From: Streptomyces sp. SID13726
Lineage (GTDB): Bacteria > Actinomycetota > Actinomycetes > Streptomycetales > Streptomycetaceae
DNA length: 64,000 nt
NCBI RefSeq assembly: GCF_010548375.1
Contig: NZ_JAAGLY010000003.1
Coordinates: 186,001 to 250,000 of the forward strand
Direction of reading: 5' to 3'
Position 1 is the first letter of the stretch. Every line of letters begins with the position of its first letter. Position numbers and translations under genes: made by a program. Below are positions 45,735 through 54,903 of this stretch, one piece after another. The notes beneath the pieces are model-generated. The model was given only the letters and a program-made list of their open reading frames with translations. It did not search any database and was not told the DNA's origin.

Positions 45735-47921
45735 TTGAAAAGAAAACTCCGGCAGAAGACGCTTGCCTGGACCACGGCCATAGGCATAGGCATCGCATTC
45801 ACGATCGCCGCCGCCGGAAACGCGTCGGCATATCAGCCGAGTCCGTCGAATCTCTATGTCGCGCAAAACGCGGCCGACTGCAACAAGAGCCCCTGTGTCC
45901 TCTACCCGAAGTCCGCGCAGCTGCCGAGCGGCCGGATCGTGGCGACCTTCGAGGACAGCGAGACCGCCCCCGTGGGCCAGACGCTGCCGGTCTACAAGAG
46001 CGACGACGACGGCACGACGTGGGCGAAGCTCTCCGACGTCGAGCCGCCCGCCTCGCTGTCGAGCGACTCCCGGTACGCGAAGTACACGAGCAACTGGACG
46101 AACCCGTACCTGTACGTCCTCCCGCAGGCCGTCGGGAACCTGAGCGCGGGCACGCTGCTGCTGGCGAGTGTCGTCTCAGGTGACGACTACTACTACGAGG
46201 AGCAGAAGGCGGCCGACTCCGGCTGGACCCCCTCCAGCGACGGCGACCGCAAGGACGTGGCACTGGCCCTGTACGCGAGTGTGGATGACGGGGCCACCTG
46301 GAGCTTCGAGAACATCGTGGCCGCCGGTGGCTGGCAGGGCGGCAGCGCGGGCAGTCTCGGGCGGGTCTCCACCGCGAACACCCACGCGCAGGTCGATCCC
46401 GTATGGGAACCGCACCTCTACGCCTACGGCGGCAAGCTGATCGCCTACTACTCCGACGAGAACGACTACACGGGGTACGACACCTCCACCGGGGCGCCGA
46501 CGCTCGACCCGGCCAACGACACCGCGACCGACTCGGGCGGCCAGATCCTCGTGCACCGGACCTGGGACGGCACGAGCTCCGCCTGGAGCGATCCGGTGGT
46601 CGACGTCCCGGGCACCACGGTGAGCATGGGCGGCGGCAAGACCGAGATCGGCGGTGGCCGCCCCGGCATGACGACCGTCGCGCCGACGACCGACGGCAAG
46701 TGGCTGATGACGTACGAGTACTGGGGCGGCGGGACCAACGTCCGGTACCGGATCGCCGACGACCCGCTGAAGTTCTACGCGGGCACCGACGGCGCGATCA
46801 CCTCGCTGCCCGTGCCGTCCGGCGGGAACACGCTCGCCACCGGCGGCAGCCCGGTGCTCCTGCCGATGCCGGACGGGCGGATCGTGTACAACGCGGCCGG
46901 CAGCGGCAGCGTCTGGGTGAACGAGTCGGGCAGGAGCACGGGCACCTGGAAGCAGTACCAGACGTCGATGCCCTCCGGGTACAGCCGCGACCTCCAGTAC
47001 GTCGAGGGCACCGGACGTATCCTGATCCTCCAGGCGTCCTGGAGCGGCGGGAGTGTCGGTCCGGTGAAGTACGCCGACGTGGATCTCGGGCGGTCGGACG
47101 GCACGTACTCCTCGCTCGTCAACCGTCTGACCGGCCAGGCCCTCGGTCCCGCCGGCGGCAAGACGCAGGACGCGAACCTCACGGGCGACACGGCGGACCT
47201 CGTCACGAGCGCCGTGGACGCCACGGCCACCGGGCAGCGCTGGCACCTCACCGAGAAGGGCGACGACGTCACCCTGCTCAACAAGTCCGGCGGTCGCGCG
47301 GCCGGGGTCTGGACCGGCACCGCGACGGCCGGGCAGAAGCTCGCCCAGTGGGTCGACGACGGCGGCACCGACAAGCAGTGGACCCTCGTCTCCACCTCCG
47401 ACGGCTACTACAAGCTCCGGTCGGTCCGGAACACCAGCCTGTACATGACGGGTGCCACCGCGGGCGGTGCCGTGACCGTGCAGGCCGCCACCGGCGACGG
47501 CTCCCAGGAGTGGAAGCCGGTTCAGGACGCGCTGCCGACGGACTCGACGTTCACGCTGAAGGGAAGCAATTCCGGCAAGTGCCTGGACGTGCCGAACGGG
47601 CAGACGGGCGTGCAGGTGCAGATCTACACCTGCTCCGGGAACGCGAACCAGACGATCACGCAGACGACGGCGGGTGAGCTCCGCGTCTCCGGCAAGTGCC
47701 TGGCCGCGGACGGTGACGGCACCACGGCCGGGACCAAGCTGATCCTGTGGGCCTGCAACGGCAAGTCCAGCCAGAAGTGGTGGTTCCGTGTGGACGGGAC
47801 CGTCGTCAACCGCTCCGACGGGCTCGCCGTCGACGTCACCGGCTGGGGCACCGCCAACGGCGCGAAGGTGCAGCTGTGGACCCCGCTCGGGAACGCCACC
47901 CAGGTCTGGAGCAGGGCGTAG
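45735..47921 (+). CDS. Secreted sialidase-fold glycoside hydrolase with ricin-type repeats
   Basis: 728-residue secreted protein. The TTG start at 45735 is chosen because GGAGG lies seven bases before it and a clean signal peptide follows (MKRKLRQKTLAWTTAIGIGI, then a hydrophobic core ending ASA before YQPSPS). The catalytic part (about 35-450) has Asp-box repeats of sialidase-fold enzymes (SDDDGTTW, SVDDGATW). It resembles exo-arabinanase-like (GH93) or BNR-repeat hydrolases more than true sialidases, but the family cannot be fixed by eye. The C-terminal part (about 455-728) has repeated QxW-like elements (GQRW, KQW, SQEW, SQKW, TQVW), the ricin-B/CBM13 carbohydrate-binding fold in about two copies. 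It probably cuts a plant or microbial polysaccharide outside the cell to feed the importer at 51440-54551. A perfect LacI-type operator lies upstream. Confidence 0.82.
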   Translation: MKRKLRQKTLAWTTAIGIGIAFTIAAAGNASAYQPSPSNLYVAQNAADCNKSPCVLYPKSAQLPSGRIVATFEDSETAPVGQTLPVYKSDDDGTTWAKLSDVEPPASLSSDSRYAKYTSNWTNPYLYVLPQAVGNLSAGTLLLASVVSGDDYYYEEQKAADSGWTPSSDGDRKDVALALYASVDDGATWSFENIVAAGGWQGGSAGSLGRVSTANTHAQVDPVWEPHLYAYGGKLIAYYSDENDYTGYDTSTGAPTLDPANDTATDSGGQILVHRTWDGTSSAWSDPVVDVPGTTVSMGGGKTEIGGGRPGMTTVAPTTDGKWLMTYEYWGGGTNVRYRIADDPLKFYAGTDGAITSLPVPSGGNTLATGGSPVLLPMPDGRIVYNAAGSGSVWVNESGRSTGTWKQYQTSMPSGYSRDLQYVEGTGRILILQASWSGGSVGPVKYADVDLGRSDGTYSSLVNRLTGQALGPAGGKTQDANLTGDTADLVTSAVDATATGQRWHLTEKGDDVTLLNKSGGRAAGVWTGTATAGQKLAQWVDDGGTDKQWTLVSTSDGYYKLRSVRNTSLYMTGATAGGAVTVQAATGDGSQEWKPVQDALPTDSTFTLKGSNSGKCLDVPNGQTGVQVQIYTCSGNANQTITQTTAGELRVSGKCLAADGDGTTAGTKLILWACNGKSSQKWWFRVDGTVVNRSDGLAVDVTGWGTANGAKVQLWTPLGNATQVWSRA

Positions 47922-47929
47922 TCCCATGT

Positions 47930-47966
47930 CACCGGGTGCCGGCCTCTTGTCGGCCGGCGCCCGGTG
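47930..47966 (+). terminator. Hairpin terminator after the secreted glycosidase
   Basis: A 15-bp stem (47930-47944 with 47952-47966, one wobble) with a 7-base loop, starting eight bases after the stop codon. Confidence 0.8.
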
Positions 47967-48009
47967 CTGTTGGCTTGCGGCGGGGTTTTCCGAACGGAGC
48001 GGACGTGGA

Positions 48010-49053
48010 GTGAGCGTTCAGGGCAAGGGACAGCTGGACGCGCAGTACGGGCTGCTGACGAACATCGCCCAAGAGGCGGGTGTGTCGCTCAGCACCGTGT
48101 CCAAGGTGGTGCACCGGCGCCGTGACGTGGGCGCGGGGACCCGGGCGCGGGTCGAGGAGCTGCTGGACCGGTACGGGTACGTCCGCTCCTGGGAGCGGGA
48201 GGCCGAGCCGCCGCGGCAGATCATCACGGTGTTCCGGGATCTGTCGGGCCCCTACACCCTGGAGGTCGTCCGCGGGATCGTGGACGCCGCGGGCGAGCTG
48301 GGCATCGACGTGGTGACCGGGACCACGAGCCGGCGCTCGATCTCCCAGTGGCTGGAGGAGTGCGTGGCGCTCGGCGCGGCCGGGCTGATCATCGTGATCT
48401 CGATGCTGGCCGAGGAGGATCAGCGGCGGATCGTGGAGCAGCGGCTGCCGGTGGTGCTGGTGGACCCGCTCAGCGCGCCGTCGTCGGACATCCCGAGCAT
48501 CGGGGTCACCAACTGGAGCGGGGCCCGGGACGCCGTGCAGCATCTGCTCGGCCTCGGGCACACCCGTATCGGCATGGTGGCGGGGCGCTCGCACTCGCTG
48601 GCCGGATCGGCGCGCCTGCACGGTTACCGGGCGGCGCTGGAGGAGGCGGGGGTCGGCTACGACCCGGCGATCGTGCGCTCCACGGACTTCGACTACGACG
48701 AGGCGCTCGCCGCGACCGCGCACATCCTGCGTGCCGAGCGCCCGCCGACGGCCGTCTTCGCGGCCAGTGACGCGCAGGCGCTCGGCGTGCTGGAGGCCGC
48801 CCGGCAGCACGGCTTGCGTGTGCCGGACGACCTGGCGGTGATGTCGTTCGACGACACCCTGGTGGCGGCGATGGCCTGTCCGCCGCTGAGCGCGGTGCGC
48901 CAGCCGTTCGAGGAGCTGGGGCACGAGGCCACCCGGGTGCTGCTCCAGGTGGCCGAGGGGCGCCCGCCCGCGTCGCCGCGCATCGAGTTGGCGACGGAAC
49001 TGGTGCTGCGGACCTCTACTTCGGTTCCGCCGGCACCGCATGATGCCGGATGA
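48010..49053 (+). CDS. LacI-family transcriptional regulator
   Basis: 347-residue sugar-responsive repressor. The N-terminal helix-turn-helix (about residues 15-40, LLTNIAQEAGVSLSTVSKVV) is the LacI type, followed by a hinge and a periplasmic-binding-protein-like effector domain with the usual IGVTNWSGARDAV, LGHTRIGMVAGR and VMSFDD segments. The GTG start at 48010 has GGAG about ten bases upstream. It lies between two sets of sugar genes that share the 13-bp palindrome CGAAAYRCTTTCG and is the obvious candidate to bind it, with release by an oligosaccharide. Its 3' end overlaps the convergent GH3 gene by 38 bases. Effector and sugar are not predictable from the sequence. Confidence 0.9.
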   Translation: MSVQGKGQLDAQYGLLTNIAQEAGVSLSTVSKVVHRRRDVGAGTRARVEELLDRYGYVRSWEREAEPPRQIITVFRDLSGPYTLEVVRGIVDAAGELGIDVVTGTTSRRSISQWLEECVALGAAGLIIVISMLAEEDQRRIVEQRLPVVLVDPLSAPSSDIPSIGVTNWSGARDAVQHLLGLGHTRIGMVAGRSHSLAGSARLHGYRAALEEAGVGYDPAIVRSTDFDYDEALAATAHILRAERPPTAVFAASDAQALGVLEAARQHGLRVPDDLAVMSFDDTLVAAMACPPLSAVRQPFEELGHEATRVLLQVAEGRPPASPRIELATELVLRTSTSVPPAPHDAG

Positions 49054-51355
49054 CGCTCGCGTCCCGCTGCTCACCGACGAGTTCGACGCTCACCGTGTTC
49101 GGTGTGTCGGCGCTGGAGGAGCCCGCGTGCAGCAGGATCTCGCCGGGTTCGACGATCCGCCGACCGCTCAGACCGATGAAGGCCAGACGGTCGGTGTGCA
49201 CCTCGAAGTGGACCGTCGTCTCCGCCCCGGGCTCCAACTCGACCTTGGCGTAGGCGAGTAGCGCCCGCACCGGCCGGGTGACCTGGGCGACCGGGTCGGT
49301 GTAGTACAGCTGGACCGTCTCGGCGCCGGGCCGATCCCCGGTGTTCGTGACCCGGACGGAGACGGTGAACCGGCCGTCCGTGGGCACCTGTTCGCGGTCG
49401 ACGACGAGTCCGTCCACGGAGAACGTGGTGTACGACAGCCCGTGCCCGAAGGGGAAGGCCGGGGTGGGGTCGAGGTTGGACAGCCAGCTCTGCCGGTCGC
49501 CGAGCGGCGGGTGGAGATAGGTGTACGGCTGTCCGGCGGGCGAGTTGGGGATCTGTACCGGAAGCTTCCCGCTGAAGTTCGCCCTGCCGGACAGGAGTTC
49601 GGCGACCGCCCGGCCGCCCTCCTCGCCCGGCAGGAAGACCTGCACCGCGGCCGCCGTGTCCGGCACGAACCGGCCCACGGCGTACGGCCGCCCGCTGCTG
49701 ACCACGAGCACGACCGGCGTCCCCGTCGCCAGTACCGCCTCGACCAGTTCCTCCTGGACTCCGGGCAGCCGCAGATCCTCGACGTCACAGCCCTCTCCGG
49801 AGGTGCCGATGCCGAACATGCCCGCCTTGTCGCCGACCACCAGGACGACGAGGTCGGCGGTGCGGCCGGCCTCCACCGCGGCCGGGATACCGGAGCCGTC
49901 CGCCTCGCGGACCGGGCACCCTTGCGCGAACACCCAGTCCGCACCCGGGAGTTCAGTGGAAAGCGCGGATCGCAGCGAGACGGCGTCCACCCCGTTGCCG
50001 AGGTCGTCGCGGTCGGAGAGGACGTGGTTGGGGAAGCTGTAGCAGCCGAACATGGTGCGTACGTCGTCGGCGCAGGGGCCGATCAGGGCGATCCGGCCGG
50101 TGGCCGGGAGGGGCAGGCCGCCGTCGTTCGAGAGCAGCACGGCGCTCGACCGCGCGACGGCGTGGGCGAGCCGCCGGTTCTCCGGCTTGTCGAGGTCGAG
50201 TTCACCGGCGCGCAGGGCGGGCGGCTCCGGGTTCCAGTCGGGGTCGAGGAGACCGAGGGCGACCTTCTGCCGGAGCACCCGGCGTACGGCCCGGTCCACG
50301 TCGGCCTCGTCGGCGTCCCCGCGCTCGACGGCCTCGACCAGCGCCGGGCCGAAGCCGCGCTGGTCCGGCAGTTCGACGTCCATGCCCGCCTTGAGGGCCA
50401 GTGCTCCGGCGTCGGTCAGGTCGGCGGCGACCCGGTGCGCGTTCACCAGGAACGGCAGCGACCAGTAGTCGGAGACGACGGTGCCCTCGAAGCCCCACTG
50501 CTCGCGCAGCACCTCGGTGAGCAGCCGGCGGCTGGCGGCCGGGGCCTCGCCGTCGATCTCGGCGTACGAGTTCATGATCGACCGTACGCCCGCGGCGACC
50601 AGTCTCTCGAAGGGCGGCAGGATCACGTCGTGCAGTTCTCGGCGGCCCATGCCGACCGGGGCGTGGTTGCGCCCGCCCATGGAGGCGGAGTAGCCGGCGA
50701 AGTGCTTCAGGGTCGCGTACACCCCGGCGCTCTGCATCCCGAGGACGTACGCCTCGCCCATCTCCCCCACCAGGTAGGGGTCTTCGCCGTAGGTCTCCTC
50801 GCAGCGGCCCCAGCGGTAGTCGCGGATGACGTCGACGACGGGGGCGAGGCCCTGGTGGACCCCGGCGGCGGCCATGTCGGTGCCGATGGCCGCGCCGACC
50901 CGGCGGATCAGGGCCGGGTCGAAGGTGGCGGCCATGGCGAGCGAGGTGGGGTAGATGGTGGCGCCGTACGCGGTGAAGCCGGTCAGGCATTCGTCGTGGG
51001 CCATCGCCGGGATGCCGAAGCGGCTCTGGGCGATGATCCGGCGCTGGCGTGCGGCGAGTCGGCGGGCGTGGTCCAGTGCGGGGCGCGGGAGGGTGCCGTA
51101 GGGGCGGGTGAGCTGGCCGAGGCCGTGCCGGGCCGTGGTGTCGAGGTCGCCGACGCGGCCGAACAGGTTGGTGCCGGGGGCGACTTCGGGTCCGGCCGGT
51201 TCGACGTCCTCCCAGGCGCTGCTGAGTTGGGCGGCCTTCTCCTCCAGGGTGAGGCGGGCGAGCAGTGTTTCGACACGTTCCTCGGGCGGCCGGGACGGGT
51301 CGTTCCAGGGGGCCGCGGGGGCGAGATCGGCGTGGTCCGGGGTGGTGGTCGTCAT
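49016..51355 (-). CDS. GH3 family beta-glycosidase
   Basis: 779-residue intracellular enzyme (no signal peptide). The TIM-barrel domain has the LKHFAGYS motif and the nucleophile Asp296 in VVSDYW. The second domain (RLPGVQEELVEAVL and following) and the C-terminal fibronectin-like domain (FSVDGLVVDREQ through the end) complete the usual three-part GH3 layout. Members include beta-glucosidases, beta-xylosidases and arabinofuranosidases; which this is cannot be told from motifs alone. The ATG at 51355 has GGAG six bases upstream. It is the last gene of the importer operon, 84 bases after the second permease, so it should split imported oligosaccharides in the cytoplasm. Confidence 0.93.
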   Translation of the reverse strand: MTTTTPDHADLAPAAPWNDPSRPPEERVETLLARLTLEEKAAQLSSAWEDVEPAGPEVAPGTNLFGRVGDLDTTARHGLGQLTRPYGTLPRPALDHARRLAARQRRIIAQSRFGIPAMAHDECLTGFTAYGATIYPTSLAMAATFDPALIRRVGAAIGTDMAAAGVHQGLAPVVDVIRDYRWGRCEETYGEDPYLVGEMGEAYVLGMQSAGVYATLKHFAGYSASMGGRNHAPVGMGRRELHDVILPPFERLVAAGVRSIMNSYAEIDGEAPAASRRLLTEVLREQWGFEGTVVSDYWSLPFLVNAHRVAADLTDAGALALKAGMDVELPDQRGFGPALVEAVERGDADEADVDRAVRRVLRQKVALGLLDPDWNPEPPALRAGELDLDKPENRRLAHAVARSSAVLLSNDGGLPLPATGRIALIGPCADDVRTMFGCYSFPNHVLSDRDDLGNGVDAVSLRSALSTELPGADWVFAQGCPVREADGSGIPAAVEAGRTADLVVLVVGDKAGMFGIGTSGEGCDVEDLRLPGVQEELVEAVLATGTPVVLVVSSGRPYAVGRFVPDTAAAVQVFLPGEEGGRAVAELLSGRANFSGKLPVQIPNSPAGQPYTYLHPPLGDRQSWLSNLDPTPAFPFGHGLSYTTFSVDGLVVDREQVPTDGRFTVSVRVTNTGDRPGAETVQLYYTDPVAQVTRPVRALLAYAKVELEPGAETTVHFEVHTDRLAFIGLSGRRIVEPGEILLHAGSSSADTPNTVSVELVGEQRDASVIRHHAVPAEPK

Positions 51356-51439
51356 GTACGACTCCTCGTGGTGCTGTTCATGGGCATGCCGAGGGCGGCC
51401 GGCGCGCCGTCGCACCGGCCGACTCCCTTCAGGCGTGCG

Positions 51440-52258
51440 CTACTTGGAGAATCCGGCGGTGAGTCCGGCGACCAGCTGCCGCCTGGCGAGGACGAACACC
51501 ACCAGCATGGGAAGGGTGGACAGGACGACCGCGGCCATCGTCGCGGGCACGTTGATGCCGAACTCGCCCCGGTAGAGGGTCAGTGCGAGGGGCAGCACGG
51601 CCTTGTCGCCGCTCTGGGTGAGGATCAGGGGGAACAGGAAGCCGTTCCAGACCTGGAGACCGTCGTACACGGCGACCGTGACGAGCGCGGGGCGGGCCAT
51701 CGGCGCCACGAGCGAGAGCAGCATGCGCCAGTCGCCGGCGCCGTCCACGACCATCGCCTCGAAGAGCGAGCGCGGTATGTCGCGCAGGAAACCGACCAGG
51801 ATCATCACGGTCACCGGCAGCGCGAAGGCCGCCGAGGGCAGCACGATCGCGAGCAGGCTGTCGTACATCTGCATGCGGATGATCAGCAGGTACACGGGGA
51901 TGATCACGGCCTGGAGCGGGATGGCGAGGCCCAGCAGGTACAGCCGGAAGGCCAGACGGGACCAGCGGCTCGTGTACCGGACGATCGAGAACGCGGCCAT
52001 CAGCGCGACGACCACGGTGACGGCGACGGTGGCCGCGGTGACGACCACGCTGTTGAGCAGGTAGGTGGTGAAGTCGCCGTCGAGGACGGTCCGGTAGTTG
52101 TCCAGGGTCGGGTGGCCGGGCAGGGCCAGCGGGCTGGCGGTGGTGAAGTCCGTACGGCCGCGGAGGCTGGTCACCACCACCCAGTACAGGGGTACGACTG
52201 CGAGGGCGGTCCACAGCAGGGTGGCGCCGCCGGTCAGGGTCCGGCGCGCGGTGTTCAC
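51440..52258 (-). CDS. Sugar ABC transporter permease (MalG/CUT1 type)
   Basis: 272-residue inner-membrane subunit with six hydrophobic segments and the EAA loop (EAMVVDGAGDWRMLLSLVAPMARPAL) that contacts the ATPase. It ends QLVAGLTAGFSK, the tail typical of MalG-like proteins. The GTG start at 52258 overlaps the stop of the partner permease by four bases (GTGA), showing translational coupling. Together with the neighbouring permease and lipoprotein it forms a carbohydrate importer. No ATPase is encoded here; in Streptomyces such importers commonly share the multipurpose ATPase MsiK. Confidence 0.93.
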   Translation of the reverse strand: MNTARRTLTGGATLLWTALAVVPLYWVVVTSLRGRTDFTTASPLALPGHPTLDNYRTVLDGDFTTYLLNSVVVTAATVAVTVVVALMAAFSIVRYTSRWSRLAFRLYLLGLAIPLQAVIIPVYLLIIRMQMYDSLLAIVLPSAAFALPVTVMILVGFLRDIPRSLFEAMVVDGAGDWRMLLSLVAPMARPALVTVAVYDGLQVWNGFLFPLILTQSGDKAVLPLALTLYRGEFGINVPATMAAVVLSTLPMLVVFVLARRQLVAGLTAGFSK

Positions 52259-53217
52259 ATGCCCTCCTGCTGGCTGTCCATCCGGGTGAAGCCGGACAGT
52301 CGGGTGGTGAGCAGCGACAGGGCGAGGCCGAACACCACCAGGAGGGTGGCGATCGCGCTGGCCCTGCCCATGTCGTGCGCCTGGAAGCCGGTGATGTACA
52401 TGGCCAGGGGCAGGACGCGGGTCGCGGTGCCCGGGCCGCCGGTGCCGCCCGACAGGACGTAGATGAGGTCGAAGTAGGTCAGCGAGCCCACCAGCATGAG
52501 GGTGCTCGACGTGACGAACGTGTACTTCAGCTGCGGGAGGGTGATCCGCAGGAAGCGGGTCGTGGGGCCGACGCCGTCGATGGCGGCGGCCTCGTAGAGG
52601 GAGACGGGGATCTGCCGTACGCCCGCTTGGTAGAGCAGGGCGTGGAACGGCACGAACTGCCAGGCGATCACGAAGATGACGGTGTAGAGGGCGAGTTCGG
52701 GCGAGCCGAGCAGGGGCTTGGCCAGCCAGTGCAGGCCGGGGGTGGCGCCGATGCCGAAGGACGGGTCGAGCAGCGCCTGCCAGGTCAGGCCGACCGCGAC
52801 CGCGGACAGCAGGAGCGGGAGGAACCAGAGCACGGCGAACAGGGCGCGCAGGCGGCCGCGCGGGGCCTGGAAGACGCCGAGGGCCAGGGCGAGGGGCGTC
52901 TGGACGAGCCAGCTGACCACCATCACCTTGAGGGTGAGCCACAGCGCCTGCCAGGTGGCGTCGTCGGCCAGGACACTGGCCCAGTTGCCGAATCCGGCCC
53001 AGCCGAGGGAGCCGAGCCCGTCCCAGCGGGACAGGCTGAGGACCACCACGCCGACGAGCGGGACCAGCCCGAACAGGCCGAACAGCAGCAGGGCGGGCGC
53101 GGCCATCAGGACCCCGCCGAGGCGGCGCCGCCGGGGACGCTCGGCGCCCGGCCGCGCCCGGTCCGGCCGCGCCTTGTGGGCGGCGGCCGGGCGGGGTGTT
53201 CGTACGACAGCGGTCAT
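52255..53217 (-). CDS. Sugar ABC transporter permease (MalF/CUT1 type)
   Basis: 320-residue membrane subunit. A basic N-terminal tail (about 1-33) precedes six hydrophobic segments, with an EAA loop at EAAAIDGVGPTTRFLRITLP. It is the first permease of the importer. The ATG at 53217 shares one base with the stop of the solute-binding protein gene (TGATG), and its stop overlaps the next permease by four bases. The tight packing means stoichiometric expression of the three subunits. Confidence 0.93.
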   Translation of the reverse strand: MTAVVRTPRPAAAHKARPDRARPGAERPRRRRLGGVLMAAPALLLFGLFGLVPLVGVVVLSLSRWDGLGSLGWAGFGNWASVLADDATWQALWLTLKVMVVSWLVQTPLALALGVFQAPRGRLRALFAVLWFLPLLLSAVAVGLTWQALLDPSFGIGATPGLHWLAKPLLGSPELALYTVIFVIAWQFVPFHALLYQAGVRQIPVSLYEAAAIDGVGPTTRFLRITLPQLKYTFVTSSTLMLVGSLTYFDLIYVLSGGTGGPGTATRVLPLAMYITGFQAHDMGRASAIATLLVVFGLALSLLTTRLSGFTRMDSQQEGM

Positions 53218-54551
53218 CACTGCGCCGCCTTGCTCATGTTCGTGCCGAACTCCTCGGGCGTGATCTGCCGCAGGAACGACTTGTCGACGTTGGTCAGCAG
53301 CGGGTCGGCCTGGTCGGAGGGCAGGGCCTGGTCCCAGGAGAGCTGGAAGCTCGGGGAGTCGCGCACCAGGTCGTAGACGAAGGTGAGCCACTTCTTGTCG
53401 TCGGCCGACTTCACCGCCGCGAGCTTGGAGTCCAGGCCGTTGACCGGCGGCACGCTGCCCGCGGCGAGGTAGGCGTCGACCTGGTCGTCGTTCATGACGT
53501 ACTGCTTCAGATACGTCAGGGCCGCGGACTTGTGCTTGCTCGACGAGTTCAGCGACAGGAAGTTCGAGGGGTTGCCGACGATGCTCTTCGGGTCGCCCGC
53601 GCCACCGGACACCGAGGGGAAGGCGACGTAGCCGAGGTCCTTCTTCACGAAGTCGGGCGCGGCCTTGACCAGGTTGGCGTACTCCCAGGTACCCATCAGC
53701 TCCATGCCGGCCTTGCCGGTGTAGAGCAGGGCGGTCGACGCGCCCTGGTCGTAGTTGACGGAGGAGGCGTTGTCGCCGAACGCCCCTGCCTTGGCGAGTT
53801 CCTGGAGGCGGGTGTTGGCCTCGGTGACCGCGGACGCCTTCCAGCCCGAGGCATCCCCTGAGGCGATCTTCTCGAACGCCCCGGAGCCGCCCTCGCGGTC
53901 CAGCAGGTACTCCAGGTACATCAGCGTCGGCCACTTGGAGTTCGCCGCGAGGGACATCGGGGTGACCCCGTCGCCCTTCAACTTCTTGACGGCCGCGAGG
54001 AGTTCGTCGTACGTCTTCGGGGGCTCGACGCCGGCGTCCTGGAGGACCTTCCTGTTGTAGTAGAGGACCACCGGGGCGAGGCCGTTGGCCGGTACGCCGT
54101 AGACCTTGCCGTCGAAGGTGGCGCTCTTCAGGACGCTGGGCGTGAACCGCAGCAGGTTCGCCTGGCTGTCGGTGAGGGTGTCGACCTTGCCCGCCTTGAC
54201 GTAGTCGTTCAGCGCGCCGCCGCCCCAGCTGAAGAAGATGTCGGGGGCCTGGCCGGCGCCGAAGGCCACGCGCAGCTTCTGCTTGTAGTCGTCGTTGGCG
54301 AACAGCCGCAGGGTGATCTGCTCGTCCGGGTGGTCCTTGTTGTAGGCGTCCACGGACTCCTTGAGGATCGTCTGGTCCGTCAGCGCCCACATCGTCAGTC
54401 CCTTGGACGACGAGGTGGTGGACGGCCCGGACGTTCCACAGGCCGCGAGGACGCTGAGCGCCGCGGTCACGGTGACCGCGGCCACGAACGCGCGCCGCGT
54501 TCCGGAACGAATAGGGTCGCCTGAATCGCCGAGTACCGGGAATCCGCGCAT
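53217..54551 (-). CDS. Sugar-binding lipoprotein of ABC importer
   Basis: 444-residue extracellular solute-binding protein (family 1). The signal peptide (MRGFPVLGDSGDPIRSGTRR, then a hydrophobic stretch) ends in the lipobox LAAC with Cys38 as the lipid anchor. The mature part has the usual MWALTDQTILKESVDAYNK start and a DIFFSWGGGALNDYVKAG segment. The ATG at 54551 is chosen over upstream in-frame codons because it gives a proper signal peptide and AGAGG lies just upstream. It is the first gene of an operon with two permeases and a GH3 enzyme, behind two copies of the CGAAAYRCTTTCG palindrome. The ligand is probably an oligosaccharide from plant cell wall, by context only. Confidence 0.93.
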   Translation of the reverse strand: MRGFPVLGDSGDPIRSGTRRAFVAAVTVTAALSVLAACGTSGPSTTSSSKGLTMWALTDQTILKESVDAYNKDHPDEQITLRLFANDDYKQKLRVAFGAGQAPDIFFSWGGGALNDYVKAGKVDTLTDSQANLLRFTPSVLKSATFDGKVYGVPANGLAPVVLYYNRKVLQDAGVEPPKTYDELLAAVKKLKGDGVTPMSLAANSKWPTLMYLEYLLDREGGSGAFEKIASGDASGWKASAVTEANTRLQELAKAGAFGDNASSVNYDQGASTALLYTGKAGMELMGTWEYANLVKAAPDFVKKDLGYVAFPSVSGGAGDPKSIVGNPSNFLSLNSSSKHKSAALTYLKQYVMNDDQVDAYLAAGSVPPVNGLDSKLAAVKSADDKKWLTFVYDLVRDSPSFQLSWDQALPSDQADPLLTNVDKSFLRQITPEEFGTNMSKAAQ

Positions 54552-54609
54552 GCTCTGCCTCTTTCTCTGGGCAAGCCGTGTTTTGTACCAGGCAGATGAG
54601 CAGCACGCA

Positions 54610-54622
54610 CGAAATGCTTTCG
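54610..54622. promoter_or_regulatory. LacI-type operator, proximal to the importer
   Basis: CGAAATGCTTTCG, a CGAAA/TTTCG palindrome with a three-base centre. It lies about 23 bases upstream of a -10-like TACAAA, so a bound repressor would cover the -35 region. Confidence 0.65.
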
Positions 54623-54710
54623 GCGCTTTCACCGCGGACGGACTGCCTGCTGGACCGGGACACTGACATGCGCTTCAGCCCCGGGACAAGAAGGGGAAAT
54701 ACCTCGGTTA

Positions 54711-54723
54711 CGAAATACTTTCG
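54711..54723. promoter_or_regulatory. LacI-type operator, distal to the importer
   Basis: CGAAATACTTTCG, identical to the proximal operator except for one central base and spaced 101 bases from it. Paired sites allow DNA looping by a tetrameric or paired repressor. Confidence 0.65.
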
Positions 54724-54903
54724 CGATGAGAGGAGATGAGAGGCAGGGCACGGGCGGCGATCTCGCCCACGGCTCTCAGTGATCCACCGATCAGGCGGCA
54801 CCGCACCGCTCAAGGCCACACGCCCGGGTGGACCTGGCCCTGGGCCCGGTCGGCGTGGCGTGGCGAGGCGTGACCGCGACACCGGGTCGGCGCCTGAGGA
54901 CGG

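Larger units (their letters stand above)
54552..54903. other. Intergenic region upstream of the sugar importer
   Basis: 352 bases without a gene. It holds two LacI-type operators (54610-54622 and 54711-54723) and a weak -10-like TACAAA (minus strand, 54582-54587) just downstream of the proximal operator. Confidence 0.65.

Noticed and set aside
45735..47921. Calling the secreted hydrolase a true sialidase
   Set aside because: Asp-boxes are shared by several glycosidase families. The typical FRIP motif and Arg triad of sialidases were not identified, so a broader name is safer.
53217..54882. Single long minus-strand frame running from 54882 into the MalF-type permease
   Set aside because: The part above 53217 is an out-of-frame shadow of the solute-binding protein gene; the real permease starts at the ATG 53217.
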